From Calliopsis andreniformis (Eukaryota; Arthropoda; Insecta; Hymenoptera; Andrenidae): a stretch of 64,000 nt of DNA. A model generated the notes under the pieces. That model made no database searches. It was not told the origin of the DNA and saw only the letters and a list, made by a program, of their open reading frames with translations. Below, piece by piece: positions 13,417 through 29,900 of this stretch (position 1 is the stretch's first letter; each line of letters starts with the position of its first letter). The position numbers were made by a program, and so were the translations under genes. Where the stretch lies: contig NW_027480546.1 in NCBI RefSeq assembly GCF_051401765.1, positions 1,302,001-1,366,000 of the forward strand, given 5' to 3'.

Positions 13417-15252
13417 AGTAAACTTGGAAATAATCATATTTATCAGTATAATAGCAATAATAACCATAAAAATCATAATAGCCATAATAATCTGTACGTT
13501 GATCCTAATAATCATACTAACAACCATAATAATCATAGTGATCATCATAATAACTACAATAATCATAATAATCGTAATTGTAATGTTAATAAGCATAGCA
13601 ATAATCACAATAATAATAGTAACCATAATAATCCTAATGATGATCATAATATCCATGATAATTATACCAAGATCCGTGATAATCTTAATAATCATAATAA
13701 TAACCCTACTGTGTTCGGAAATAATCATAATATACTTTATACTAGCCATAACAACCATAATAGTCATAATAGCCATAATAATCATAATAGTCGTAATAAT
13801 AACCATAATGATCTTGGAAATAATCGTAATAATCATTACAATAGCCATAATAGACATAAAAATCACAGTAGCCATAGTAATCAGAATGGTGATCATAATA
13901 ATCATACTAACAACCATAATGATCATAGTAATCATCATAATAAACAGAATAGTCATGGAAATAATCTTAATAACCGTTATTATTAACGTAATAACCATAA
14001 TCACCTTAATAACCATAATGATCTCAATGATGACCATAATATTCATCATAATTATACTAAGACAAATAATAATCAGAGTAATCATAATAATAAACATAAT
14101 AAGCTTTGAAATAATCATAATAGCCTTTATACTAGCCATAATAACCATAATAATTATAATAACTAGAATAATCATAATAGTCATAATAATCGCAATAACC
14201 ATAATGATCTTAATGATGATCATGATATTCATCATAATTATACCAAGATCCATAATAATCATAGTAACCATAATAATAAACATAATAAGCTTTGAAATAA
14301 TCATAATAACCGTTATACTAGCCATAGTAACCATAATAATCACAATAACCATAATAATCATAATAATTATAGTAATAACCGTAATAAGCTTGGAAATAAT
14401 CATAATAAGCGTTATACCAGCCATAATAATCATAATAACTATAATAATCATAATAGTCATAATAATAACCATAATAAACTTGGAAATAGTCATATATATC
14501 ATTATAATAGCAATAATAACCATAAAGATCATAATAACCATAATAATCTCAATGTTGATCATAATCATCATACTGACAGCCATAATAATCATAGTGACCA
14601 TCATAATAACTACAATAATCATAATAATCGTAATTGTAATGTTAATATGCATAGCAATAATCACAATAATCATAGTAACCATAATAATCTTAATGTTGAT
14701 CAGAATATCCATGATAATTATACCAAGATCCGTAATAATCATAATAATCATAATAATAACCATAATGGGTACGGAAATAGTCATAATATACATTATACCA
14801 GCCATAACAACCATAATAGTCATAATAGCCATAATAATCATAATAGTCGTAATAATAACAATAATGAACTAGGAAATAATCGTAATAATCATTATAATAG
14901 TCGTAATAGTCATAAAAATCACAATAGCCATAATAATCAGAATGGTGATCATAATAATCATACTAACAACCATAATGATCATAGTAATCATCATAATAAA
15001 CAGAATAGTCATGGAAATAATCTTAATAACCGTTATTATTAACGTAATAACCATAATCACCTTAATAACCATAATGATCTCAATGATGACCATAATATTC
15101 ATCATAATTATACTAAGACAAATAATAATCATAGTAACCGTAATAATAAACCTAATAAGTTTTGAAATAATCATAATAACCGTTATACTAGCTATAGTAA
15201 CCATAATAATCATAATAACTATAATAATCATAATAGTCATAATAATAACCGT
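13417..15252 (-). repeat. 1,836-bp higher-order repeat, unit 2
   Basis: This unit follows unit 1 at the same phase and keeps the full 1,836-bp length. The hallmark string ACCCTACTGTGTTCGG occurs at about 13,702, as it does in the other units at 1,836-bp steps (about 11,866, 15,538 and 17,374). Unit-specific changes include CTGTACGTTGATCC (about 13,492) and GGGTACGGAAATAG (about 14,766), where neighbours have GGGTTCGG. Confidence 0.85.
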
Positions 15253-17088
15253 ACTAAACTTGGAAATAATCATATTTATCTGTATAATAGCAATAATAAC
15301 CATAAAAATCATAATAGCCATAATAATCTGTATGTTGATCCTAATAATCATACTAACAACCATAATAATCATAGTGATCATCATAATAACTACAATAATC
15401 ATAATAATCGTAATTGTAATGTTAATAAGCATAGCAATAATCACAATAATAATAGTAACCATAATAATCCTAATGATGATCATAATATCCATGATAATTA
15501 TACCAAGATCCGTGATAATCTTAATAATCATAATAATAACCCTACTGTGTTCGGAAATAATCATAATATACTTTATACTAGCCATAACAACCATAATAGT
15601 CATAATAGCCATAATAATCATAATAGTCGTAATAATAACCATAATGATCTTGGAAATAATCGTAATAATCATTACAATAGCCATAATAGACATAAAAATC
15701 ACAGTAGCCATAATAATCAGAATGGTGATCATAATAATCATACTAACAACCATAATGATCATAGTAATCATCTTAATAAACAGAATAGTCATGGAAATAA
15801 TCTTAATAACCGTTATTATTAACGTAATAACCATAATCACCTTAATAACCATAATGATCTCAATGATGACCATAATATTCATCATAATTATACTAAGACA
15901 AATAATAATCAGAGTAATCATAATAATAAACATAATAAGCTTTGAAATAATCATAATAGCCTTTATACTAGCCATAATAACCATAATAATTATAATAACT
16001 AGAATAATCATAATAGTCATAATAATCGCAATAACCATAATGATCTTAATGATGATCATGATATTCATCATAATTATACCAAGATCCATAATAATCATAG
16101 TAACCATAATAATAAACATAATAAGCTTTGAAATAATCATAATAACCGTTATACTAGCCATAGTAACCATAATAATCACAATAACCATAATAATCATAAT
16201 AATTATAGTAATAACCGTAATAAGCTTGGAAATAATCATAATAAGCGTTATACTAGCCATAATAATCATAATAACTATAATAATCATAATAGTCATAATA
16301 ATAACCATAATAAACTTGGAAATAGTCATATTTATCATTATAATAGCAATAATAACCATAAAGATCATAATAACCATAATAATCTCAATGTTGATCATAA
16401 TCATCATACTGACAGCCATAATAATCATAGTGATCATCATAATAACTACAATAATCATAATAATCGTAATTGTAATGTTAATATGCATAGCAATAATCAC
16501 AATAATCATAGTAACCATAATAATCTTAATGTTGATCATAATATCCATGATAATTATACCAAGATCCGTAATAATCATAATAATCATAATAATAACCATA
16601 ATGGGTTCGGAAATAGTCATAATATACATTATACTAGCCATAACAACCATAATAGTCATAATAGCCATAATAATCATAATAGTCGTAATAATAACAATAA
16701 TGAACTAGGAAATAATCGTAATAATCATTATAATAGTCATAATAGTCATAAAAATCACAATAGCCATAATAATCAGAATGGTGATCATAATAATCATACT
16801 AACAACCATAATGATCATAGTAATCATCATAATAAACAGAATAGTCATGGAAATAATCTTAATAACCGTTATTATTAACGTAATAACCATAATCACCTTA
16901 ATAACCATAATGATCTCAATGATGACCATAATATTCATCATAATTATACTAAGACAAATAATAATCATAGTAACCGTAATAATAAACCTAATAAGTTTTG
17001 AAATAATCATAATAACCGTTATACTAGCTATAGTAACCATAATAATCATAATAACTATAATAATCATAATAGTCATAATAATAACCGT
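15253..17088 (-). repeat. 1,836-bp higher-order repeat, unit 3
   Basis: This unit is nearly identical to unit 4. Shared derived variants include ACTAAACTTGG at the unit edge, CTGTATGTTGATCC and ATCATCTTAATAAACAG. Only a few single-base differences from unit 4 were noticed, for example AATAACCGTTATTATT at 16,860 versus AATAATAGTTATTATT at 18,696. Such homogeneity implies very recent duplication or conversion of this unit pair. Confidence 0.87.
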
Positions 17089-18800
17089 ACTAAACTTGGA
17101 AATAATCATATTTATCTGTATAATAGCAATAATAACCATAAAAATCATAATAGCCATAATAATCTGTATGTTGATCCTAATAATCATACTAACAACCATA
17201 ATAATCATAGTGATCATCATAATAACTACAATAATCATAATAATCGTAATTGTAATGTTAATAAGCATAGCAATAATCACAATAATAATAGTAACCATAA
17301 TAATCCTAATGATGATCATAATATCCATGATAATTATACCAAGATCCGTGATAATCTTAATAATCATAATAATAACCCTACTGTGTTCGGAAATAATCAT
17401 AATATACTTTATACTAGCCATAACAACCATAATAGTCATAATAGCCATAATAATCATAATAGTCGTAATAATAACCATAATGATCTTGGAAATAATCGTA
17501 ATAATCATTACAATAGCCATAATAGACATAAAAATCACAGTAGCCATAATAATCAGAATGGTGATCATAATAATCATACTAACAACCATAATGATCATAG
17601 TAATCATCTTAATAAACAGAATAGTCATGGAAATAATCTTAATAACCGTTATTATTAACGTAATAACCATAATCACCTTAATAACCATAATGATCTCAAT
17701 GATGACCATAATATTCATCATAATTATACTAAGACAAATAATAATCAGAGTAATCATAATAATAAACATAATAAGCTTTGAAATAATCATAATAGCCTTT
17801 ATACTAGCCATAATAACCATAATAATTATAATAACTAGAATAATCATAATAGTCATAATAATCGCAATAACCATAATGATCTTAATGATGATCATGATAT
17901 TCATCATAATTATACCAAGATCCATAATAATCATAGTAACCATAATAATAAACATAATAAGCTTTGAAATAATCATAATAACCGTTATACTAGCCATAGT
18001 AACCATAATAATCACAATAACCATAATAATCATAATAATTATAGTAATAACCGTAATAAGCTTGGAAATAATCATAATAAGCGTTATACTAGCCATAATA
18101 ATCATAATAACTATAATAATCATAATAGTCATAATAATAACCATAATAAACTTGGAAATAGTCATATTTATCATTATAATAGCAATAATAACCATAAAGA
18201 TCATAATAACCATAATAATCTCAATGTTGATCATAATCATCATACTGACAGCCATAATAATCATAGTGATCATCATAATAACTACAATAATCATAATAAT
18301 CGTAATTGTAATGTTAATATGCATAGCAATAATCACAATAATCATAGTAACCATAATAATCTTAATGTTGATCATAATATCCATGATAATTATACCAAGA
18401 TCCGTAATAATCATAATAATCATAATAATAACCATAATGGGTTCGGAAATAGTCATAATATACATTATACTAGCCATAACAACCATAATAGTCATAATAG
18501 CCATAATAATCATAATAGTCGTAATAATAACAATAATGAACTAGGAAATAATCGTAATAATCATTATAATAGTCATAATAGTCATAAAAATCACAATAGC
18601 CATAATAATCAGAATGGTGATCATAATAATCATACTAACAACCATAATGATCATAGTAATCATCATAATAAACAGAATAGTCATGGAAATAATCTTAATA
18701 ATAGTTATTATTAACGTAATAACCATAATCACCTTAATAACCATAATGATCACTATGATGACCATAATATTCATCATAATTATACTAAGACAAATAATAA
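17089..18800 (-). repeat. 1,836-bp higher-order repeat, unit 4 (3' end diverges)
   Basis: This is the last unit of the 1,836-bp array. It follows unit 3 almost exactly until about 18,800, where ACAAATAATAATCAGAG replaces ACAAATAATAATCATAG and the phase-locked similarity stops, about 124 bp short of a full unit. From about 17,168 it is also the source, or sister, of the block at 55,092-57,302. Confidence 0.82.
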
Positions 18801-20442
18801 TCAGAGTAATCATAATAATAAACATAATAAGCTTTGAAATAATCATAATAACCTTTATACTAGCCATAATAACCATAATAATCATAATACCTAGAATAAT
18901 CATAATAGTCATAATAATCGCAATAACCATAATGATCTTAATGATGATCATTATATTCATCATAATTATGCCAAGATCCATAATAAGCATAGTAACCAGA
19001 ATAATAAACAGAATAAGCTTTGAAATAATCATAATTACCGTTATACTGGCCATAGTAACCATAATAACCATAATAACCATAATAATCATAATAATTATAG
19101 TAATAAGCATAATAAGCTTTGAAATAATCATAATAACCGTTATACTAGCCATAGTAGCCATAATAATCATAATAACCATAATAATCATAATAATAATAGT
19201 AATAACCATAATAAGCTTGGAAATATTCATAATAAGCATTATACTAGCCATAATAATCATAATAACCATAATAATCATAATCATTATAATAATAACCGTA
19301 ATAAACTTGGAAATAATCATATTTATCATTATAATAGCAATAATAACCATAAAAATCATAATAGCCATAATAATCTGAATGTTGATCCTAATAATCATAC
19401 TAACAACCATAATAATCATAGTGATCATCATAATAACTACAATAATCATAATAATCGTAATTGAAATGTTAATAAGCATAGCAATAATCACAATAATCAT
19501 AGTAACCATAATAATCTTAATGATGATCATAATATACATGATAATTATACCAAGATCCGTAATAATCATAATAATCATAATAATAACCCTAATGTGTTCG
19601 GAAATAACCATAATATACATTATACTTGCCATAACAGCCGTTATAGTCATAATAGCCATAATAATCATAATAGTCGTAGTAATAACAGTAATGAACTTGG
19701 AAATAATCGTAATAATCATTATAATAGCCATAATAGCAATAAAAATCACAATAGCCGTAATAATCTGAATGGTGGTCATAATAATCATACTAACAATCAT
19801 AATGATCATAGTAATCATCATAATAAACAGAATAGGCATGGAAATAATCTTAATAATCATTATGATTATCGTAATAACCATAATCATCGTAATACCATAA
19901 TAATCTTAATGATGACCATAATATAAATCATAATTATACCTAGACATATAATAATCAGAATAATTATAATAATAAGCATAATAAGCTTTGAAATAATCAT
20001 AATAAACTTCATACTAGCCATAATAACCATAATAATCATAATAACTAGAGTAATCATAATAGTCATAATAATCGCAAAAACCATAATGATTTTAATGATG
20101 ATCATTATATTCATCATAATTATACCAAGATCCATAATAATCATAGTAACCATAATAATAAACATAATAGGCTTTGAAATAATCATAATAAACGTTATAC
20201 TAGCCATAGAAGCTATAATAATCATAATAACCATAATCATCATAATAATTATATTAATAACCATAATAAGCTTGGAAATAATCATCATAAGCATTATACT
20301 AGCCATAATAATCATAATAATCATAATAACTATAATAATCATAATAGTCATAATAATAACCATAATAAACTTGGAAATAATCATATTTATCATTATAATA
20401 GCAATAATAACCATAAATATCATAATAGCCATAATAATCTGA
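18801..20442 (-). repeat. Mixed monomer block, including a 1,064-bp segment absent from the distal copy
   Basis: 18,801-19,378 reappears at 56,725-57,302 (shift 37,924). The next 1,064 bp, 19,379-20,442, is missing there: sequence from 20,443 reappears directly at 57,303 (shift 36,860). Both ends of the missing segment lie at a CTGAATGTTGATC box, consistent with unequal exchange between two such boxes. The segment also contains a private 1-bp deletion, CGTAATACCATAATAATC, at about 19,894, which shifts the triplet register for the following block. Confidence 0.8.
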
Positions 20443-23400
20443 ATGTTGATCATAATAATCATACTAACAGCCATAATAATCATAGTGATCATCATAATAA
20501 CTACAATAATCATAATAATCGTAATAGTAATGTTATTAAGCATAGCAATAATCCCAATAATCATAGAAACCATAATAATCTTAAAGATGATCATAATATC
20601 CATGATAATTGTACCAAGATCCGTAATAATCATAATAATCATAATAATAACCATAACAGGTTCGGAAATAATCATAATATACATTATACTACCCCTAACG
20701 ACTATAATAGTCATAATAGCCATAATAATCATAATAGTCGTAATAATAACAATAATGAACTTGGAAATAATCGTAATAATCATTATAATAGCCATAATAG
20801 CAATAAAAATCACAATAGCCGTAATAATCTGAATGGTGGTCATAATAATCATACTAACAATCATAATGATCATAGTAATCATCATAATAAACAGAATAGG
20901 CATGGAAATAATCTTAATAATCATTATGATTATCGTAATAACCATAATCATCGTAATAACCATAATGATCTTAATGATGACCATAATATTCATCATAATT
21001 GTACCAAGATCCATAATAATCATAGTAACCGTAATAATAAACATAATAAGTTTTGAAATAATCATAATAACCGTTATACTAGCCATAGTAACCATAATAA
21101 TCATAATAACTATAATAATCATAATAGTCATAATAATAGCCGTAATAAACTTGGAAATAATCATATTTATCAGTATAATAGCAATAATAACCATAAAAAT
21201 CATAATAGCCGTAATAATCTGAATGTTGATCCTAATAATCATACTAACAACCATAATAATCATAGTGACCACCATAATAACTACAATAATCATAATAATC
21301 GTAATTGCAATGTTAATAAGCATAGCAATATTCACAATAATCATAGTAACCATAATAATCTTAATGATGATCATAATATCCATGATAATTATACCAAGAT
21401 CCGTAATAATCATAATAATCATAATAATAACCATAATGGGTTCGGAAATAATCATAATATACATTATACTATCCATAACAACCGTAATAGTCATAATAGC
21501 CATAATAATCATAATAGTCGTAATAATAACAATAATGAACTAGGAAATAATCGTAATAATCATTATAATAGTCATAATAGCCATAAAAATCACAATAGCC
21601 ATAATAATCAGAATGGTGATCATAATAATCATACTAACAACCATAATGATCATAGTAATCATCAGAATAAACTGAATAGTCATGGAAATAATCTTAGTAA
21701 CCGTTATTATTAACGTAATAACCATAATCACCTTAATAACCATAATGATCTCAATGATGACCATAATATTCATCATAATTATACTAAGACAAATAATAAT
21801 CAGAGTAATCATAATAATAAACATAATAAGCTTTGAAATAATCATAATAACCTTTATACTAGCCATAATAACCATAATAATCATAATAACTAGAATAATC
21901 ATAATAGTCATAATAATCGCAATAACCATAATGATCTTAATGATGATCATGATATTCATCATAATTAAACCAAGATCCGTAATAATCATAATAATCATAA
22001 TAATAACCCTAATGTCTTCGGAAATAATCATAATATACATTATACTTGCCATAACAACCATAATAGTCATAATAGTCATAATAATCATAATAGTCGTAAT
22101 AATAACAATAATGAACTTGGAAATAATGGTAATAATCATTATAATAGTCATAATAGCCATAAAAATCACAATAGCCATAATAATCAGAATGGTGATCATA
22201 ATAATCATACTAGCAACCATAATGATCATAGTAATCATCATAATAAACAGAATAGTCATGGAAATAATCTTAATAATCATTATTATTAACGTAATAACCA
22301 TAATGATCTTAATGATGACCATAATATTCATCATAATTATACCCAGACATATAATAATCAGAGTAATCATGATAATAGGCATAATAAGCTTTGAAATAAT
22401 CATAATAACCTTAATACTATCCATAATAACCATAATAATCATAATAACTAGAGTAATCATAATAGTCATAATAATCGCAATAACCATAATGATCTTAATG
22501 ATGATCATTATATTCATCAGAATTATACCAAGATCCATAATAATCATAGTAACCATAATAATAAACATAATAAGCTTTGAAATAATCATAATAACCGTTA
22601 TACTAGCCATAGTAGCCATAATAATCATAATAACCATACTCGTCATAATAATTATAATAATAACCATAATAAGCTTTGAAATAATCATAATAAGCATTAT
22701 ACTAGCCATAATAATCATAATAATCATAATAACTATAATAATCATAATAGTCATAATAATAACCGTAATAAACTTGGAAATAATCATATTTATCATTATA
22801 ATAGCTATAATAACCATAAAAATCATAATAGCCATAATAATCTCAGTGTTGATCATAATCATCATACTAACAGCCATAATAGTCATAGTGGTCATCATAA
22901 TAACTACAATAATGATAATAATCGTAATTGTAATGTTAATAAGCATAGCAATAATCACAATAATCATAGAAACCATAATAATCTTAATGATGATCATAAT
23001 ATCCATGATAATTATACCAAGATCCGTAATAATCATAATAATCATAATAATAACCATAATAGGTTCGGAAATAATCATAATATACATTATACTACCCCTA
23101 ACAACTATAATAGTCATAATAGCCATAATAATCATAATAGTCGTAATAATAATAATAATGAACTTGGAAATAATCGTAATAATCATTATAATAGCCATAA
23201 TAGCCATAAAAATCACAATAGCCATAATAATCTGAAAGGTGATCATAATAATCATACTAACAACCATAATGATCATAGTAATCATCATAATAAACAGAAT
23301 AGTCATGGAAATAATCTTAATAATCATTATGATTATCGTAATAACCATAATCATCGTAATAACCATAATGATCTTAATGATGACCATAATATTCATCATA

Positions 23401-23479
23401 ATTATACTAAGACAAATAATAATCAGAGTAATCATAATAATAAACGTAATAAGCTTTGAAATAATCACAATAACCGTTA
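20443..23479 (-). repeat. Mixed A/B monomer block shared with the distal region
   Basis: These are tandem 390-bp monomers with CTGAAT boxes at about 20,440, 20,830 and 21,220. 20,443 to about 22,970 recurs at 57,303-59,830 with rare markers such as ACCCCTAACGACTATAATAG (20,693 and 57,553) and AACTGAATAGTCATGG (about 21,669 and 58,529). The part from about 22,546 on is also shared with the 35 kb region at a shift of 12,555 bp, marked by ACCATACTCGTC. Confidence 0.8.
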
Positions 23480-26400
23480 TACTAGCCATAGTAACCATAA
23501 TAATCATAATAACTATAATAATCATAATAGTCATAATAATAACCGTAATAAACTGGGAAATAATCATATTTATCAGTATAATTGTAATAATAACCATAAA
23601 AATCATAATAGCCATAATAAACTGAATGTTGATCCTAATAATCATACTAACAACCATAATAATCATAGTGATCATCATAATAACTACAATAATCATAATA
23701 ATCGTAATTGTAATGTTAATACGCATAGCAATAATCACAATATTCAGAGTAACCATAATAATTTTAATGATGATCATAATATCCATGATAATTATACCAA
23801 GATCCGTAATAATCATAATAATCATAATAATAACCGTAATGGGTTCGGAAATAATCATAATATACATTATACTAGCCATAACAACCATAATAGTTATAAT
23901 AGCCATAATAATCATAATAGTCGTAATAATAACAATTATGAACTAGGAAATAATCGTAATAATCATTATAATAGTCATAATAGCCATAAAAATCACAATA
24001 GCCATAATAATCAGAATGGTGATCATAATAATCATACTAACAACCATAATGATCATAGTAATCATCATAATAAACAGAATAGTCATGGAAATAATCTTAA
24101 TAATCATTATGATTATCGTAATAACCATAATCATCGTAATAACCATAATGATCTTAATGATGACCATAATATTCATCATAATTATACTAAGACAAATAAT
24201 AATCAGAGTAATCATAATAATAAACATAATAAGCTTTGAAATAATCACAATAACCGTTATACTAGCCATAGTAACCATAATAATCATAATAACTATAATA
24301 ATCATAATAGTCATAATAATAACCGTAATAAACTTGGAAATAATCATATTTATCAGTATAATTGTAATAATAACCATAAAAATCATAATAGCCATAATAA
24401 TCTGAAAGTTGATCCTAATAATCATACTAACAACCATAATAATCATAGTGATCATCATAATAACTACAATAATCATAATAATCGTAATTGTAATGTTAAT
24501 AAGCATAGCAATAATCACAATATTCAGAGTAACCATAATAATTTTAATGATGATCATAATATCCATGATAATTATACCAAGATCCGTAATAATCATAATA
24601 ATCATAATAATAACCGTAATGGGTTCGGAAATAATCATAATATACATTATACTAGCCATAACAACCATAATAGTTATAATAGCCATAATAATCATAATAG
24701 TCGTAATAATAACAATTATGAACTAGGAAATAATCGTAATAATCATTATAATAGTCATAATAGCCATAAAAATCACAATAGCCATAATAATCAGAATGGT
24801 GATCATACTAATCATACTAGCAACCATAATGATCATAGTAATCATCATAATAAACAGAATAGTCATGGAAATAATCTTAATAATCATTATGATTATCGTA
24901 ATAACCATAATCATCGTAATAACCATAATGATCTTAATGATGACCATAATATTCATCATAATTATACCAAGATCCATAATAATCATAGTAACCGTAATAA
25001 TAAACATAATAAGCTTTGAAATAATCATAATAACCTTAATACTAGCCATAATAACCATAATAATCATAATAACCAGAGTAATCATAATAGTCATAATAAT
25101 CGCAATAACCATAATGATCTTAATGATGATCATGATATTCATCATAATTATACCAAGATCCATAATAAGCATAGTAACCATAATAATAAACATAATAAGC
25201 TTTGAAATAATCATAATAACCGTTATACTAGCCATAGAAACCATAATAATGATAATAACTATAATAATCATAATAGTGATAATAATAACCGTAATAAACT
25301 TGGAAATAATCATATTTATCATTATAATAGCAATAATAACCATAAAAATCATAATAGCCATAATAATCTGAATGTTGATCCTAATAATCATACTAACAAC
25401 CATAATAATCATAGTGATCATCATAATAACTACAATAATCATAATAATCGTAATTGTAATGTTAATAAGCATAGCAATAATCACAATAATCATAGTAACC
25501 ATAATAATCTTAATGATGATCATAATATCCATGATAATTATACCAAGATCCGTAATAATCATAATAATCATAATAATAACCCTAATGTCTTCGGAAATAA
25601 TCATAATATACATTATACTTGCCATAACAACCATAATAGTCATAATAGCCATAATAATCATAATAGTCGTAATAATAACAATAATGAACTTGGAAATAAT
25701 TGTAATAATCATTATAATAGTCATAATAGCCATAAAAATCACAATAGCCATAATAATCAGAATGGTGATCATAATAATCATACTAGCAACCATAATGATC
25801 ACAGTAATCATCATAATAAACAGAATAGTCATGGAAATAATCTTAAGAATCGTTATTATTATCGGAATAACGATACTGATCTTAATGATGACCATAATAT
25901 TCATCATAATTATACCTAGACATATAATAATCAGATTAATCATCATAATAAGCATAATAAGCTTTGAAATAATCATAATAACCTTAATACTAGCCATAAT
26001 AACCATAATAATCTTAATAACTAGAGTAATCATAATAGTCATAATAATCGCAATAACCATAATGATCTTAATGATGATCATGATATTCATCATAATTATA
26101 CCAAGATCCATAATAAGCATGGTAACCATAATAATAAACACAATAAGCTTTGAAATAATCATAATAAAAGTTATACTAGCCATAGTAACCATAATAATCA
26201 TAATAACTATAATAATCATAATAGTGATAATAATAACCGTAATAAACTTGGAAATAATCATATTTATCATCATAATAGCAATAGTAACCATAAAAATCAT
26301 AATAGCCATAATAATCTGAATGTTGATCCTAATAATCATACTTACAACCATAATAATCATAGTGATCATCATAATAACTACAATAATCAAAATAATCGTA

Positions 26401-26935
26401 ATTGTAATGTTAATAAGCATAGCAATAATCACAATAATCATAGTAACCATAATAATCTTAATGATGATCATAATATCCATGATAATTATACCAAGATCCG
26501 TAATAATCATAATAATCATAATAATAACCCTAGTGTCTTCGGAAATAATCATAATATACATTATACTTGCCATAACAACCATAATAGTCATAATAGCCAT
26601 AATAATCATAATAGTCGTAATAATAACAATAATGAACTTGGAAATAATGGTAATAATCATTATAATAGTCATAATAGCCATAAAAATCACAATAGCCATA
26701 ATAATCAGAATGGTGATCATAATAATCATACTAGCAACCATAATGATCATAGTAATCATCATAATAAACAGAATAGTCATGGAAATAATCTTAATAATCA
26801 TTATTATTAACGTAATAACCATAATGATCTTAATGATGACCATAATATTCATCATAATTATACCCAGACATATAATAATCAAAGTAATCATGATAATAGG
26901 CATAATAAGCTTTGAAATAATCATAATAAAAGTTA
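23480..26935 (-). repeat. 3,456-bp higher-order repeat, copy 1
   Basis: A constant 3,456-bp shift links 23,480 onward with 26,936 onward. Hallmarks shared by the copies are AACTGGGAAATAATC (23,552 and 27,008), ATTCAGAGTAACC (about 23,741 and 27,197) and ATGGGTTCGG. Inside, a 780-bp dimer is repeated (23,943 to 24,723). The extra lengths beyond 780 come from monomers carrying TATACCTAGACATATAATAATC variants. Confidence 0.83.
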
Positions 26936-29900
26936 TACTAGCCATAGTAACCATAATAATCATAATAACTATAATAATCATAATAGTCATAATAATAACC
27001 GTAATAAACTGGGAAATAATCATATTTATCAGTATAATTGTAATAATAACCATAAAAATCATAATAGCCATAATAAACTGAATGTTGATCCTAATAATCA
27101 TACTAACAACCATAATAATCATAGTGATCATCATAATAACTACAATAATCATAATAATCGTAATTGTAATGTTAATACGCATAGCAATAATCACAATATT
27201 CAGAGTAACCATAATAATTTTAATGATGATCATAATATCCATGATAATTATACCAAGATCCGTAATAATCATAATAATCATAATAATAACCGTAATGGGT
27301 TCGGAAATAATCATAATATACATTATACTAGCCATAACAACCATAATAGTTATAATAGCCATAATAATCATAATAGTCGTAATAATAACAATTATGAACT
27401 AGGAAATAATCGTAATAATCATTATAATAGTCATAATAGCCATAAAAATCACAATAGCCATAATAATCAGAATGGTGATCATAATAATCATACTAACAAC
27501 CATAATGATCATAGTAATCATCATAATAAACAGAATAGTCATGGAAATAATCTTAATAATCATTATGATTATCGTAATAACCATAATCATCGTAATAACC
27601 ATAATGATCTTAATGATGACCATAATATTCATCATAATTATACTAAGACAAATAATAATCAGAGTAATCATAATAATAAACATAATAAGCTTTGAAATAA
27701 TCACAATAACCGTTATACTAGCCATAGTAACCATAATAATCATAATAACTATAATAATCATAATAGTCATAATAATAACCGTAATAAACTTGGAAATAAT
27801 CATATTTATCAGTATAATTGTAATAATAACCATAAAAATCATAATAGCCATAATAATCTGAAAGTTGATCCTAATAATCATACTAACAACCATAATAATC
27901 ATAGTGATCATCATAATAACTACAATAATCATAATAATCGTAATTGTAATGTTAATAAGCATAGCAATAATCACAATATTCAGAGTAACCATAATAATTT
28001 TAATGATGATCATAATATCCATGATAATTATACCAAGATCCGTAATAATCATAATAATCATAATAATAACCGTAATGGGTTCGGAAATAATCATAATATA
28101 CATTATACTAGCCATAACAACCATAATAGTTATAATAGCCATAATAATCATAATAGTCGTAATAATAACAATTATGAACTAGGAAATAATCGTAATAATC
28201 ATTATAATAGTCATAATAGCCATAAAAATCACAATAGCCATAATAATCAGAATGGTGATCATACTAATCATACTAGCAACCATAATGATCATAGTAATCA
28301 TCATAATAAACAGAATAGTCATGGAAATAATCTTAATAATCATTATGATTATCGTAATAACCATAATCATCGTAATAACCATAATGATCTTAATGATGAC
28401 CATAATATTCATCATAATTATACCAAGATCCATAATAATCATAGTAACCGTAATAATAAACATAATAAGCTTTGAAATAATCATAATAACCTTAATACTA
28501 GCCATAATAACCATAATAATCATAATAACCAGAGTAATCATAATAGTCATAATAATCGCAATAACCATAATGATCTTAATGATGATCATGATATTCATCA
28601 TAATTATACCAAGATCCATAATAAGCATAGTAACCATAATAATAAACATAATAAGCTTTGAAATAATCATAATAACCGTTATACTAGCCATAGAAACCAT
28701 AATAATGATAATAACTATAATAATCATAATAGTGATAATAATAACCGTAATAAACTTGGAAATAATCATATTTATCATTATAATAGCAATAATAACCATA
28801 AAAATCATAATAGCCATAATAATCTGAATGTTGATCCTAATAATCATACTAACAACCATAATAATCATAGTGATCATCATAATAACTACAATAATCATAA
28901 TAATCGTAATTGTAATGTTAATAAGCATAGCAATAATCACAATAATCATAGTAACCATAATAATCTTAATGATGATCATAATATCCATGATAATTATACC
29001 AAGATCCGTAATAATCATAATAATCATAATAATAACCCTAATGTCTTCGGAAATAATCATAATATACATTATACTTGCCATAACAACCATAATAGTCATA
29101 ATAGCCATAATAATCATAATAGTCGTAATAATAACAATAATGAACTTGGAAATAATGGTAATAATCATTATAATAGTCATAATAGCCATAAAAATCACAA
29201 TAGCCATAATAATCAGAATGGTGATCATAATAATCATACTAGCAACCATAATGATCACAGTAATCATCATAATAAACAGAATAGTCATGGAAATAATCTT
29301 AAGAATCGTTATTATTATCGGAATAACGATACTGATCTTAATGATGACCATAATATTCATCATAATTATACCTAGACATATAGTAATCAGAGTAATCATC
29401 ATAATAAGCATAATAAGCTTTGAAATAATCATAATAACCTTAATACTAGCCATAATAACCATAATAATCTTAATAACTAGAGTAATCATAATAGTCATAA
29501 TAATCGCAATAACCATAATGATCTTAATGATGATCATGATATTCATCATAATTATACCAAGATCCATAATAAGCATGGTAACCATAATAATAAACATAAT
29601 AAGCTTTGAAATAATCATAATAAAAGTTATACTAGCCATAGTAACCATAATAATCATAATAACTATAATAATCATAATAGTGATAATAATAACCGTAATA
29701 AACTTGGAAATAATCATATTTATCATCATAATAGCAATAGTAACCATAAAAATCATAATAGCCATAATAATCTGAATGTTGATCCTAATAATCATACTTA
29801 CAACCATAATAAACATAGTGATCATCATAATAACTACAATAATCAAAATAATCGTAATTGTAATGTTAATAAGCATAGCAATAATCACAATAATCATAGT

